Positions 20,107-29,561 of a stretch of 36,314 nt of DNA are shown here, one piece after another (position 1 is the stretch's first letter; each line of letters opens with the position of its first letter). Source of the stretch: Proteus terrae. Lineage in GTDB: Bacteria > Pseudomonadota > Gammaproteobacteria > Enterobacterales > Enterobacteriaceae. The translations under genes were made by a program, and so were the position numbers. The notes under the pieces were generated by a model. It saw only the letters and a program-made list of their open reading frames with translations, was not told the DNA's origin and did no database searches. The stretch spans positions 1 through 36,314 of the forward strand of contig NZ_PENS01000022.1 of NCBI RefSeq assembly GCF_003144325.1. The letters run 5' to 3'.

Positions 20107-20112
20107 TACTGA

Positions 20113-20133
20113 AAGGCGGGTGATCCCCGCCTT
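20113..20133. terminator. Hairpin between cysB and the convergent gene
   Basis: AAGGCGGG and CCCGCCTT form an eight-pair GC-rich stem with a five-base loop, seven bases after the cysB stop. It lies between two convergent genes and may serve both, but no T run follows on either strand. Confidence 0.6.
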
Positions 20134-20167
20134 CAAGCGTGTTTATAAACCTAATTTCTGCTATTAC

Positions 20168-20998
20168 TCATTTCAAATAAAAATCCCCACTAAAAAAAGC
20201 ATCGGATTTTGCAATACTTAGCTGACGATATTTATTTAAAAAATCATAAAATTGCTGATTAATCAGTGGATCATCAAGTGCGCTAGCATCAAATACAGAA
20301 GTAATGGTCGTGTACTCTAAAGAGAGGGTAAATTTACGACCTATACAACTGGCGAGTAGCATTTTCGCTGATTGATAAGAAAAACGTAGACTCAAAATTT
20401 TCAGCTTTGGAACAAAAATAAGATGATTATTATGATTGAGTATCTCAGTGATCCCCGCAATAGTTATCGTTTGATAGCTGTCTAATGATTTTCGTAAGCC
20501 GACTTCTATTTTTTGTCCTTGGGTACGTAAAAAATCAATAAACTCTCCAAGTGCAGGTGATGTGGCATTAATTGCAGCGCCTAGTAATAACTGAATAAAT
20601 GCTTGAGCAACGGAAAAATCAAAGGTTTGCTTATGAAGCTTTTTTGTTTCGATTTTATTGTGCCCTAGAAGAGGTAAATGATTGAGGGTATCTAACCAAT
20701 GTTCAGGGCGATAATAGGCTTCATTATCTTCTTTTTTTAATGCAGCAAGATGGTTTGCCATAATAGAAATAAGTCCAATTTGAATATTTTTAAGTTGTGA
20801 CATTCTTTCTATTTCGGAAGGCTCAAAAGGTTTTGGTGATGCGATGATAAACTGCACTAAACCTTCTGTATCTTTTATGTTTTGAGAATGTAATGCATTC
20901 ATCGATAAGGTTTGCGGAAAAGGCGGTGTAACAGGCTCCGCAAAATAGCGATCGGCATTCATAATATTTTTTAGTAAATCAGATTGTTTGTTATTCAT
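20168..20998 (-). CDS. Unknown protein, possible Evf (Erwinia virulence factor) family member
   Basis: 276 residues, no signal peptide and no clear membrane helix, mostly helical by eye. The start is supported by AAGGAT eight bases before the ATG. It contains a single cysteine, Cys218 (LLASCIGRKF), followed by beta-like sequence and a final helical part. The size, mixed fold and a lone cysteine near position 210 recall Evf of Pectobacterium, a roughly 30-kDa protein palmitoylated on Cys209 that promotes persistence in the insect gut. That resemblance is from memory and is not a proven homology. It is convergent with cysB and divergent from acnA, genes that are close in E. coli, so it is an accessory insertion. 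No toxin or secretion gene is nearby. Confidence 0.7.
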   Translation of the reverse strand: MNNKQSDLLKNIMNADRYFAEPVTPPFPQTLSMNALHSQNIKDTEGLVQFIIASPKPFEPSEIERMSQLKNIQIGLISIMANHLAALKKEDNEAYYRPEHWLDTLNHLPLLGHNKIETKKLHKQTFDFSVAQAFIQLLLGAAINATSPALGEFIDFLRTQGQKIEVGLRKSLDSYQTITIAGITEILNHNNHLIFVPKLKILSLRFSYQSAKMLLASCIGRKFTLSLEYTTITSVFDASALDDPLINQQFYDFLNKYRQLSIAKSDAFFSGDFYLK

Positions 20999-21217
20999 AA
21001 ATATTATCCTTACACAGTTATACCTCCGCCATTAAAGTCTAATTAAGTGAAAATCTAGAGACTAAAATTTATTAACATCATGACAGTCATAACATTGCGT
21101 TAACAAATCGTGTGATCTTTAAGCGAAATTCAATGTTATATGATATGTTTAATAAATAACCTTACCTATTTTGATAGTTTAAACATGCTGTCAGTATAAA
21201 AATAAGAAGGAGGAGCT

Positions 21218-23890
21218 ATGTCGTTACGTTTGAAAAAAGAGAGCCATTCCACGCTCTTAGTCGGATCTCAAGAATATGAGTACTACCGTCTTTCAGAAGT
21301 TGCCCGCCAATTAGGCGATATTACCCGTCTTCCTAAATCTCTGAAGGTGTTACTAGAAAACTTAGTGCGTTATCTCGACAATGAAACTGTTGTTGAAGAG
21401 GACATTAAGGCGTTAGTTGAGTGGCAAAAAACAGCGCATGCATCACGTGAAATTGCTTATCGACCTGCAAGGGTGCTTATGCAAGATTTTACCGGTGTAC
21501 CTGCGGTCGTTGATTTAGCCGCTATGCGTGAAGCAGTGAAATCTTTGGGTGGGCAAGTGGATAAAGTCAATCCATTATCACCTGTTGATTTAGTTATCGA
21601 TCACTCAGTTATGGTTGATGAATATGCCAGTAAAAATGCGTTTGCTGAAAACGTGGAAATTGAAATGGAGCGTAACTATGAACGCTACCTTTTCTTACGT
21701 TGGGGACAGCAATCCTTTGAACGCTTTCGTGTCGTGCCACCAGGTACAGGAATTTGCCATCAGGTAAACCTTGAGTACTTAGGTAAAGCTATTTGGTCTG
21801 AAGTACAAAATGGACGTCATGTGGCTTATCCAGATACCTTAGTTGGCACGGATTCTCACACCACAATGATCAACGGTCTTGGTGTTTTAGGTTGGGGTGT
21901 AGGAGGCATTGAAGCGGAAGCCGCAATGTTAGGTCAACCTATCTCCATGCTCATTCCTGATGTTGTTGGCTTTAAATTGACAGGAAAATTACGTGAAGGG
22001 ATCACCGCAACTGATCTAGTTTTAACCGTTACACAAATGTTACGCGCTCATGGTGTGGTGGGTAAATTTGTAGAATTCTACGGAGATGGCCTAGCGTCAT
22101 TACCTTTAGCTGATCGTGCAACAATAGCGAATATGTCGCCAGAGTATGGTGCGACCTGTGGATTCTTCCCAATAGATGATATCACTCTTGATTATTTGCG
22201 TTTAACAGGTCGTGAAGAACAAGAGATTGCACTAGTTGAAGCTTATAGCAAAGAGCAGGGTTTATGGCGACATACAGGCGATGAACCTATCTTTACGTCA
22301 ACATTATCGCTAGATATGGGAACCGTTGAAGCAAGCCTTGCTGGGCCTAAACGTCCTCAAGATAGAGTTAATCTACCGAGTGTACCAAAAGCATTTAAAG
22401 CGGCAGTAGAGCTTGAAACTAATAAGCAACTACTGTCACACTTTCCTCAAGTAAAAATTGATGATCATCCTGCGTTTGAATTAACTGATGGTGCTGTCGT
22501 TATTGCGGCGATCACATCATGTACTAATACATCAAACCCTAATGTTTTAATGGCCGCCGGATTACTGGCTAAAAATGCGGTAGAAAAAGGATTGCAGCGT
22601 AAACCTTGGGTTAAGTCTTCTTTGGCTCCAGGTTCTAAAGTGGTCACGGATTATCTTAATCTTGCAGGATTAACCCCTTATCTTGATGAGTTAGGATTTA
22701 ACCTTGTGGGATATGGTTGCACAACATGTATTGGTAATTCAGGGCCTTTATTAGCACCGATTGAAAGTGCAATTAAGGATAATGATTTAACTATTGCGGC
22801 TGTATTATCTGGTAACCGTAACTTTGAAGGTCGAATTCATCCCTTAGTGAAAACCAACTGGTTAGCATCACCGCCTTTAGTGGTTGCTTATGCTTTATCA
22901 GGAAATATGAACATAGATCTTACTAAAGAGCCATTAGGTAAAGATAAACAGGGCAATCCCGTTTATTTAAAAGATATTTGGCCTGATAGTAAAGCGATTG
23001 CTGATGCTGTTGAGAAAGTTAAAACAGAAATGTTCCATAAAGAGTACTCCGCTGTGTTTGAAGGTGATGAGACATGGAAATCACTAAAAACACAAGATAC
23101 ACCTGTCTATGATTGGCAACCCGATTCTACCTATATTCGACATCCTCCTTTCTTTGAAGGAATGTCAAAAATACCAGCGCCAATTAAAGATATTCATCAA
23201 GCCAGTATTTTGGCTATTTTAGGTGATTCGGTGACAACTGATCATATCTCGCCTGCGGGTAATATTAAGGCGGATAGTCCAGCGGGACGTTATTTACGTG
23301 AACATGGTGTCGAGCCGAAAGATTTTAACTCTTATGGCTCAAGACGCGGTAATCATGAAGTCATGATGCGAGGTACATTTGCTAATATTCGCATTCGTAA
23401 CGAAATGGTACCGGGAGTAGAAGGTGGTTTTACCAAACATATTCCAACGGGTGAAACACTGGCTATTTATGATGCCTCAATGCGTTATCAACAAGAAAAT
23501 ACACCATTAGCGATTATTGCTGGTAGTGAATACGGTTCAGGCTCTAGCCGAGACTGGGCAGCGAAGGGAACGCGTTTATTAGGTGTGCGAGTCGTTATCG
23601 CAGGCTCTTTTGAGCGTATTCACCGTTCCAACTTGATCGGTATGGGAGTTTTACCTTTAGAGTTTCCTAAAGGGGTAACTCGCCAAACATTGGGCTTAAA
23701 AGGTGATGAGAAAATTGAGATCACAGGGCTTAATGCATTAACACCGAGCCAAGATGTCGCAGTTAATATTACTTTCGCAGATAATCGCACTGAAACCATT
23801 ATGGCGCGTTGCCGTATTGATACTCAAACTGAATTAGCTTATTTCCAACATGGTGGCATATTGCATTATGTTATTCGTAATATGCTTTAA
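21218..23890 (+). CDS. acnA: Aconitate hydratase A
   Basis: AcnA, 890 residues, a cytosolic [4Fe-4S] enzyme interconverting citrate and isocitrate in the TCA and glyoxylate cycles; the apo form binds mRNA. The cluster cysteines are Cys435 (SCTNTSNP), Cys501 and Cys504 (GCTTCIGNSG), the same numbers as in E. coli. The domain 1-3 core is followed by the linker and the C-terminal swivelling domain with GSEYGSGSSRDWAAKG. A very strong AAGGAGGAG precedes the ATG. A TGTGA half-site near 21110 hints at a CRP site, but the partner half is absent. Confidence 0.98.
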   Translation: MSLRLKKESHSTLLVGSQEYEYYRLSEVARQLGDITRLPKSLKVLLENLVRYLDNETVVEEDIKALVEWQKTAHASREIAYRPARVLMQDFTGVPAVVDLAAMREAVKSLGGQVDKVNPLSPVDLVIDHSVMVDEYASKNAFAENVEIEMERNYERYLFLRWGQQSFERFRVVPPGTGICHQVNLEYLGKAIWSEVQNGRHVAYPDTLVGTDSHTTMINGLGVLGWGVGGIEAEAAMLGQPISMLIPDVVGFKLTGKLREGITATDLVLTVTQMLRAHGVVGKFVEFYGDGLASLPLADRATIANMSPEYGATCGFFPIDDITLDYLRLTGREEQEIALVEAYSKEQGLWRHTGDEPIFTSTLSLDMGTVEASLAGPKRPQDRVNLPSVPKAFKAAVELETNKQLLSHFPQVKIDDHPAFELTDGAVVIAAITSCTNTSNPNVLMAAGLLAKNAVEKGLQRKPWVKSSLAPGSKVVTDYLNLAGLTPYLDELGFNLVGYGCTTCIGNSGPLLAPIESAIKDNDLTIAAVLSGNRNFEGRIHPLVKTNWLASPPLVVAYALSGNMNIDLTKEPLGKDKQGNPVYLKDIWPDSKAIADAVEKVKTEMFHKEYSAVFEGDETWKSLKTQDTPVYDWQPDSTYIRHPPFFEGMSKIPAPIKDIHQASILAILGDSVTTDHISPAGNIKADSPAGRYLREHGVEPKDFNSYGSRRGNHEVMMRGTFANIRIRNEMVPGVEGGFTKHIPTGETLAIYDASMRYQQENTPLAIIAGSEYGSGSSRDWAAKGTRLLGVRVVIAGSFERIHRSNLIGMGVLPLEFPKGVTRQTLGLKGDEKIEITGLNALTPSQDVAVNITFADNRTETIMARCRIDTQTELAYFQHGGILHYVIRNML

Positions 23891-23913
23891 TTAGGTTTAG
23901 TTGTAATAAATCA

Positions 23914-23947
23914 AACGCCTCATTATAAAAATAATGGGGCGTTATAT
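23914..23947 (+). terminator. Hairpin terminator after acnA
   Basis: AACGCCTCATTA pairs with TAATGGGGCGTT (12 pairs, one G-U) around a six-base loop, then ATATTCC. The T run is poor. Confidence 0.65.
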
Positions 23948-24019
23948 TCCTCGTATATATATCGCTTTAGATGATGCTTGGTATTTTGAAAGAAGACCTG
24001 ATGCTAAATAGAGCTTCTA

Positions 24020-24835
24020 TCACCAGCCCTGAATCGCGCCGCCGTTAAAAATGGTTTCGGCAGCGGTGGCAACTTCGGGTGATTGGTAAGCCTTAATAAA
24101 ATCCCGTACATTATCAGCGTCTTTGTTCTCTTCTCTTGTCACAATAATATTGGTGTAAGGAGAGTTTTTATCTTCAATAAAAATACTGTCTTTGGTAGGA
24201 GATAAATTAATTTGCTGGATGTAAGTTGTACTGATAATAGCGACAGTCACCTTTGGATCGTTTAAAACTCGTGGTAATTGTGCGCCTTCTAACTCCATAA
24301 TTTTAAGCTTAAGCGGATTATCAATAATGTCGATAGCCGTAGGCAATAAACCACTGTTTGGTTTTAATGTAATCAGCTTTTCTTTATCTAATAACAGTAG
24401 TGCTCGACCTAAATTCGTGGGATCGTTAGGAACGGCAATGGTATCGCCTGATTTTAACTCCGAAGGATGCTTAATTTTTGTTGAATAGCCCGCCATAGGA
24501 AAAACAAAGGTATTACCAACAGCCACTAAATTGTAACCACGAGATTGATTATCTTGGGCAAGAAAAGGGCGATGTTGAAAAACATTGGCATCAAGCTCTT
24601 TATTTGCTGTGGGATCGTTAGGTAATAAAGAACCACTGAAACTTACCAATTCAACCTCTAAGCCATATTTTTCTTTGGCGACTTTTTTGGCAACTTCAGC
24701 CACATCTTGTTCAGCACCATTAATCACACCAACCTTGATTGAATAGCTGGTTTTATCGCTATTATCACAGCCCGTTAATAACGTTCCTGCTAATAATAGC
24801 GCGCCGAAAATCCTACCAGAAAAATGTAATGGCAT
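24020..24835 (-). CDS. nlpA: NlpA lipoprotein (lipoprotein-28), MetQ-like methionine-binding family
   Basis: 271 residues. The signal peptide ends in the lipobox LLTGC with Cys23; aspartate follows (CDN), the residue that keeps E. coli NlpA in the inner membrane. The rest is a periplasmic substrate-binding domain very close to E. coli NlpA: KVGVINGAEQDVAEVAKKVAKE, ELDANVFQHRPFL, VAVGNTFVFPMAGYS, IPNDPTNLGRALLLL-like and the ending FNGGAIQGW. MetQ is the alternative, but the C-terminus and the absence of metNI genes favour NlpA. The likely ligand is methionine, with a minor role in uptake through MetNI encoded elsewhere. AGGAATG precedes the ATG. Confidence 0.9.
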   Translation of the reverse strand: MPLHFSGRIFGALLLAGTLLTGCDNSDKTSYSIKVGVINGAEQDVAEVAKKVAKEKYGLEVELVSFSGSLLPNDPTANKELDANVFQHRPFLAQDNQSRGYNLVAVGNTFVFPMAGYSTKIKHPSELKSGDTIAVPNDPTNLGRALLLLDKEKLITLKPNSGLLPTAIDIIDNPLKLKIMELEGAQLPRVLNDPKVTVAIISTTYIQQINLSPTKDSIFIEDKNSPYTNIIVTREENKDADNVRDFIKAYQSPEVATAAETIFNGGAIQGW

Positions 24836-25025
24836 AATGCATTCCTATTAAAATTTATTTATTAATAAATAACTTAGAATAAGATAGATAGTCAATGAAA
24901 TCGCATATGACAATTTTTCACATGATATAATTTAATGATGAAAGAGCGGTAAAAAGAACAATATATAAGTAAAGAAAAATAGATAAAGAATGAATTTACA
25001 AGGTAATAGAATAAGAGGAGTAAAT

Positions 25026-25055
25026 AAAAAATCCGAGTAACTCAGACTCGGATTT
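25026..25055 (-). terminator. Intrinsic terminator after ribA
   Basis: AAATCCGAGT pairs with ACTCGGATTT around a seven-base loop; on the minus strand six T residues follow. It lies 31 bases beyond the ribA stop. Confidence 0.92.
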
Positions 25056-25085
25056 GAAAATAATTAATACTGTACTGTTGCTTGA

Positions 25086-25685
25086 TTATTGCGCTTTCTT
25101 AAATAGAAGATGACCCATTTTATCGGCTTTAGTATCAAGATAATGCGCATTACTTGGATTACGTCCGACGATTAATGGCACTCGCTCGATAACATTAATG
25201 CCTGCGGCTTTCATGATTTCAATTTTCTTCGGATTATTAGTTAATAACCGAACTTCGTGAACACCTAATAGGTTATACATGTCAGCACAAAGGGTAAAAT
25301 CGCGTTCGTCAGCTTTAAAACCTAACTCGAGGTTCGCTTCAACGGTATCTAATCCTTTATCTTGCAATGCATAAGCGCGTATTTTATTTAATAATCCAAT
25401 ATTTCGGCCTTCTTGGCGATGATAAAGTAATACGCCACGACCTGCTTTACTGATTTGTGAAAGCGCAACTTCAAGCTGGAAACCACAATCACAACGTAGG
25501 CTAAATAAAGCATCACCCGTTAAGCACTCTGAATGAATACGAGATAATACGGGCTCAGAGCCTGAAATATCGCCGTAAACAAGGGCGACATGATCCTTTC
25601 CTGTTGCGATTTCTTCAAAACCAACCATTAAAAACTCACCAAAAGGAGTAGGTAGTTTTGCTTCTGCGATACGTCTTAATTTCAT
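25086..25685 (-). CDS. ribA: GTP cyclohydrolase II
   Basis: RibA, 199 residues, opens the imidazole ring of GTP to start riboflavin synthesis. The zinc cysteines are Cys54, Cys65 and Cys67 ([18 protein letters not shown]); [18 protein letters not shown], the GTP-binding [12 protein letters not shown] and [10 protein letters not shown] segments are all present. It is a stand-alone enzyme, not fused to RibB. No FMN riboswitch is visible upstream. Confidence 0.98.
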   Translation of the reverse strand: MKLRRIAEAKLPTPFGEFLMVGFEEIATGKDHVALVYGDISGSEPVLSRIHSECLTGDALFSLRCDCGFQLEVALSQISKAGRGVLLYHRQEGRNIGLLNKIRAYALQDKGLDTVEANLELGFKADERDFTLCADMYNLLGVHEVRLLTNNPKKIEIMKAAGINVIERVPLIVGRNPSNAHYLDTKADKMGHLLFKKAQ

Positions 25686-25951
25686 TATTTTTGACTCATA
25701 ATTTCAGGTGAAACTCTCGTTCAAGATTATACACTTTATAACGAGAACAAAGAGAAATAAAACACTGAAATGCTTCCATGTCTGATAGGCAAGGAAATGG
25801 GGTAACACACACTTATAAATTCACACCATTACAAATTATCAGATTTTGCGCCTTCTTGCATAATGATTTATTGCTAAACTTGCATCGTTTATACTGATAA
25901 TCTTTAGCTGTGAACGGAAGATAATATTTGTATTTAACAAGGGGCAATATA

Positions 25952-26671
25952 TTGAATAAGCAAATAACAAAGTTAATTCTATTAGGCAGTATGTTGCTCT
26001 TAATCATACCGAGTGTTGTATTGGTATTGGGTTGGGAATGGCAACCTACCTACCATCCTTTAGGTGGTATAAGTACATTATGGATAGCAGATAGTGCAGC
26101 AAGGCCTTGGGGGGCTGTGACTATTATTACTTTCTTAACGTTGCTCTTTATGGTTTTAAAATTAAAGCGTAACCATTTTATTCAATTAGCCGTGATAATT
26201 ATTGTTACATTGGCTATTGGACAATTAATTAAGGTTGCGGTTAAAAACACAGTAAAAGAGCCTCGTCCTTATGTTGTTTGGGTTAGTGAAAATTTGCACA
26301 TTAGCTCTGAGGTTTTTTATCAAGTTTCAAGACCAGAGCGAGAACAATTACTTCAAAATGGGTTAGCCAACTCACCAGTGATCCCTGAATGGCAACTTAA
26401 ACATTGGAAAGCTGAAACGGGTTATGCTTTTCCATCGGGTCATAGCTTATTTTCTGCCACACTCGCATTATTTGTTTTTGCTCTTTTTATGTTGCGTCGT
26501 CATTATTTTTTGGCGTCACTCGGGTTATTATGGGGAATTGATGTCACGGTAGGGCGTATTGTATTAGGAATGCACTGGGCATCTGATGTGATTGTCGGTA
26601 TTCTTATCAGTACAGTGCTGGTTTGGTGTGCATTTAAGGTGATTGAGCGACGTTTATTGCTCAAACCCTGA
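25952..26671 (+). CDS. pgpB: Phosphatidylglycerophosphatase B (PAP2 family)
   Basis: 239 residues with about six membrane helices, an inner-membrane lipid phosphatase acting on phosphatidylglycerophosphate, undecaprenyl pyrophosphate and related lipids. The three PAP2 motifs are present: KNTVKEPRP (98-106), PSGHS with His164, and GRIVLGMHWASD with Arg202 and His208. The start is taken as the TTG at 25952 because AAGGGG lies seven bases upstream and MNKQITKLIL aligns with the E. coli N-terminus; another TTG at 25928 would add eight residues before the ribosome site. It is divergent from ribA, as in E. coli. Confidence 0.93.
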   Translation: MNKQITKLILLGSMLLLIIPSVVLVLGWEWQPTYHPLGGISTLWIADSAARPWGAVTIITFLTLLFMVLKLKRNHFIQLAVIIIVTLAIGQLIKVAVKNTVKEPRPYVVWVSENLHISSEVFYQVSRPEREQLLQNGLANSPVIPEWQLKHWKAETGYAFPSGHSLFSATLALFVFALFMLRRHYFLASLGLLWGIDVTVGRIVLGMHWASDVIVGILISTVLVWCAFKVIERRLLLKP

Positions 26672-26830
26672 CGATAGCCCTTATTTTTTTAGATACAGAA
26701 TGTCTTTTTCGATATTATGTGAAAAAATATACGAAAATCAGATGATTCTAAGAAATCACTTTCTTTGTGCGCAGTGAAAATGCTACCTTTATCTGTCTAC
26801 TAAAGAAAAGAGAATAAAAAAGGAAATAAT

Positions 26831-27148
26831 GTGAAAAAAGTCCTACTTTTTATTTTGGTTATTCTTGTTCTTGCCATTGTGGTGATTGCCATGACTTTAG
26901 GCACAAATAACGATCAGGTAGTCACATTTAATTACCTTATTGCTCAAGATGAATATCGTATTTCTACCTTGTTAGCGATCCTGTTTGGTGTGGGCTTTGT
27001 ACTTGGCTGGATTGTAAGTGGTATTTTTTATCTACGTGCACGCTTATCATTAGGCCGAGCAAAACGTAAAATTAAACGTCTTGAAAGTGCTCAAACAAAA
27101 CAAGAAAACCAAGAAAGTCGCCCAACGGTTGCTTCTGCTACGAAATAA
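26831..27148 (+). CDS. lapA: Lipopolysaccharide assembly protein A
   Basis: LapA (YciS), 105 residues, with two membrane helices (about residues 3-23 and 43-68) and a short basic, coiled tail (LRARLSLGRAKRKIKRLES). It works with LapB in regulating LpxC and LPS synthesis. The start is a GTG at 26831 preceded by AAGGAA. A 12-base gap separates it from lapB, indicating one operon. The two-helix layout and VTFNYLIAQDEYRISTLLAILFG segment match E. coli YciS. Confidence 0.95.
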   Translation: MKKVLLFILVILVLAIVVIAMTLGTNNDQVVTFNYLIAQDEYRISTLLAILFGVGFVLGWIVSGIFYLRARLSLGRAKRKIKRLESAQTKQENQESRPTVASATK

Positions 27149-27160
27149 GGACGATAGCTG

Positions 27161-28330
27161 ATGCTAGAATTGCTGTTTCTGTTATTACCTGTCGCTGCGG
27201 CTTACGGCTGGTATATGGGGCGTCGTGGCGCTCAACAGGACAAACAGCAGAACGCCGATCGCCTGTCACGTGAGTATGTGGCGGGTGTTAACTTCTTACT
27301 TTCTGATCAACAAGATAAAGCGGTTGATCTTTTCCTCGAAATGCTTAAAGAAGATAGCTCCGCTTTTGAGGCCCATCTTACTTTAGGTAATCTTTTCCGC
27401 TCTCGTGGTGAAGTTGAACGAGCTATTCGTATCCACCAATCGTTAATGGAGAGTGCTGCACTTTCTTTTGATCAACGCCTACTTGCTGTTCAACAATTAG
27501 GTCGCGACTATGTGGCGGCAGGTGTTTACGATCGTGCTGAAAATATGTTTCAGCAACTTATTGATGAACAAGAATTTCGCCAAAGTGCGCTACAGTCTTT
27601 GCTTGCTATTTACCAGTTAACCAGTGATTGGGGGAAAGCGATAGAAACGGCTGAAAAATTGGTGAAGTTAGGTCAGCATGAATTAAAAGAACAAATTTCA
27701 CATTTTTATTGTGAATTAGCACTTCAAGAAATGAGCAGTGATAATCTTGATAGTGCACTGAATTTGTTGCAAAAAGCAGGGCAAATGGATCCACTTTGTG
27801 CCCGTGTTTCAATTATGTATGGTCGTATCTATATTGCTCGTGATGATAAACAAAAAGCCATTGATGTTTTAATGAAAGTCATTGAGCAAGATAAAGAGAT
27901 GGTCAGTGAAACCTTACCTATGCTTTTTGAATGTTTCCAATCTCAAGGCGATACTTCTCGTTGGGAAACTTATTTACGTCAATGTGTGGATAGTAATTGT
28001 GGTGCGATTGCTGAACTTTATCTTGCTGACATTATTGAAGCTAAAGAAGGTATTGAAGCGGCTCAGTTATACATTAATCGCCAATTAGAACGTCATCCAA
28101 CCATGCGTCTGTTCTATCGTTTAATGCGTTACCACTTAGCTGAAGCGGAAGAAGGACGTGCCAAAGAGAGCCTTATCTTATTGCGTTATATGGTTGGTGA
28201 ACAAATTCGCACAAAACCAGATTATCGTTGCCATAAATGTGGTTTTACCTCTCATGCATTATATTGGCATTGTCCATCCTGTCGTTCATGGGATACCGTT
28301 AAACCTATTCGCGGTTTAGATGGTCAGTGA
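27161..28330 (+). CDS. lapB: Lipopolysaccharide assembly protein B
   Basis: LapB (YciM), 389 residues, the inner-membrane adaptor that brings LpxC to the FtsH protease and so limits LPS synthesis. An N-terminal membrane helix (about residues 2-19) is followed by tandem TPR repeats (about 40-340) and a C-terminal rubredoxin-type metal site with Cys357, Cys360, Cys371 and Cys374 (CHKCG...CPSC). All elements of the E. coli protein are present at the same length. It is followed by a small hairpin with a T run and then pyrF. Confidence 0.97.
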   Translation: MLELLFLLLPVAAAYGWYMGRRGAQQDKQQNADRLSREYVAGVNFLLSDQQDKAVDLFLEMLKEDSSAFEAHLTLGNLFRSRGEVERAIRIHQSLMESAALSFDQRLLAVQQLGRDYVAAGVYDRAENMFQQLIDEQEFRQSALQSLLAIYQLTSDWGKAIETAEKLVKLGQHELKEQISHFYCELALQEMSSDNLDSALNLLQKAGQMDPLCARVSIMYGRIYIARDDKQKAIDVLMKVIEQDKEMVSETLPMLFECFQSQGDTSRWETYLRQCVDSNCGAIAELYLADIIEAKEGIEAAQLYINRQLERHPTMRLFYRLMRYHLAEAEEGRAKESLILLRYMVGEQIRTKPDYRCHKCGFTSHALYWHCPSCRSWDTVKPIRGLDGQ

Positions 28331-28345
28331 CAATGTCACTTTTTT
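28326..28345 (+). terminator. Short hairpin with T run overlapping the lapB stop
   Basis: AGTGAC and GTCACT around an AAT loop, then five more T residues; the first arm contains the lapB stop codon. The stem is only six pairs, so partial termination before pyrF is more likely than a full stop. Confidence 0.6.
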
Positions 28346-28375
28346 AATAGTCTCTTTATAAATAAAGGCCCTAAA

Positions 28376-29110
28376 ATGTCATTTCATTGTGATAAAAAAT
28401 CGCCCGAGCTTACCTGCGCGCCCGTTATTGTGGCACTAGACTATGAAGACCAAAAAAGTGCATTAGATTTTGCACAACGTATCGATCCCTCATCTTGTCG
28501 TTTAAAAATTGGTAAAGAGATGTTTACCCGTTTTGGGCCTCAATTTGTGACTCAGTTACAAAAAGAAGGGTTTGATATTTTCTTAGATTTGAAATTCCAT
28601 GATATTCCCAATACCGTTGCAAGAGCTGTCGTCGCCGCTGCTGATTTAGGTGTATGGATGGTCAATGTACATGCAAGTGGTGGAAGTCGTATGATGCGTG
28701 CTGCCAAAGAAAGCCTTACCGCCTTTGGTAAAGATGCACCTCTTTTAACGGCAGTGACAGTGCTTACCAGTATGGACCAATCTGATTTAATTGAATTGGG
28801 AATAACATTGACGCCCGCAGAACAAGCTGAACGTTTAGCGTTACTGACAAAATCTTGTGGTCTTGATGGCGTTGTCTGCTCTGCGCATGAAGCAACGCGT
28901 TTTAAACAAGTTTGTGGTGATGATTTCTTATTAGTCACTCCGGGTATTCGCCCAGTAGGAAGTGATGTTGGCGATCAGCGTCGCGTAATGACACCAGAGC
29001 AAGCTATTGCAGCCGGTGTTGATTATATGGTGATTGGTCGTCCTATCACGCGTAGTGATAACCCTCTTGAAACACTGCAACAAATTAATCGTTCTATACA
29101 AGGTATGTAA
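28376..29110 (+). CDS. pyrF: Orotidine-5'-phosphate decarboxylase
   Basis: PyrF, 244 residues, the last step of UMP synthesis. The catalytic Asp71-Lys73-Asp76 set lies in [12 protein letters not shown]; the phosphate-binding VTPGIRP and the [12 protein letters not shown] segment are present. AAGG lies before the ATG at 28376. yciH begins six bases after its stop, the usual pyrF-yciH pair of Enterobacterales. Confidence 0.98.
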   Translation: MSFHCDKKSPELTCAPVIVALDYEDQKSALDFAQRIDPSSCRLKIGKEMFTRFGPQFVTQLQKEGFDIFLDLKFHDIPNTVARAVVAAADLGVWMVNVHASGGSRMMRAAKESLTAFGKDAPLLTAVTVLTSMDQSDLIELGITLTPAEQAERLALLTKSCGLDGVVCSAHEATRFKQVCGDDFLLVTPGIRPVGSDVGDQRRVMTPEQAIAAGVDYMVIGRPITRSDNPLETLQQINRSIQGM

Positions 29111-29116
29111 TTTAAC

Positions 29117-29440
29117 ATGGATAATAACTCTCGTTTGGTTTATTCCACAGATGCGGGTCGCATTAAAGAAGAAGAGCAAAAGCCGATCCGTCCTACCGGT
29201 GATGGTATTGTGCGTATTCAGCGTCAAACTAGTGGACGTAAAGGCAAAGGTGTTTGCGTTGTTTCAGGTATCGATCTGGATGATGCAGAGTTAGCGAAAC
29301 TGGCGGCCGAACTGAAGAAAAAATGTGGTTGTGGTGGCAGTGTAAAAGACGGCTTAATTGAGATCCAAGGCGATAAACGTGATTTAATTAAATCGCTATT
29401 AGAAGCCAAAGGAATGAAAGTTAAGCTCGCTGGTGGCTGA
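29117..29440 (+). CDS. yciH: SUI1-family translation factor YciH
   Basis: 107 residues, homologous to eukaryotic initiation factor eIF1/SUI1. In E. coli it has been linked to start-site fidelity and to reduced translation under stress. The basic segment TSGRKGKGVCVVSGIDLDD and the KKKCGCGGSVKDGLIEIQGDKRDLIKSLLEAKG core are the family hallmark. It is co-transcribed with pyrF and followed by a terminator; osmB, which follows in E. coli, is absent here. Confidence 0.97.
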   Translation: MDNNSRLVYSTDAGRIKEEEQKPIRPTGDGIVRIQRQTSGRKGKGVCVVSGIDLDDAELAKLAAELKKKCGCGGSVKDGLIEIQGDKRDLIKSLLEAKGMKVKLAGG

Positions 29441-29475
29441 TTTATTTAGCTATATAGCAACAAAATTAATCATAG

Positions 29476-29510
29476 TGCGCTGATTTTCCATTGAGATTAG
29501 CGCATTTTTT
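29476..29510 (+). terminator. Intrinsic terminator after yciH
   Basis: TGCGCTGAT pairs with ATTAGCGCA (one G-U pair), followed by six T residues. Confidence 0.9.
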
Positions 29511-29561
29511 ATTTTCATACTCTTTATTGTCACATAAGAGATGTCTTTTTAAAGGTATTTT

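Noticed and set aside
21085-21130. CRP site upstream of acnA
   Set aside because: One TGTGA half-site is present but the matching half at the right spacing is not.
25686-25951. FMN riboswitch upstream of ribA
   Set aside because: None of the conserved RFN-element segments could be seen; in related bacteria the element precedes ribB instead.
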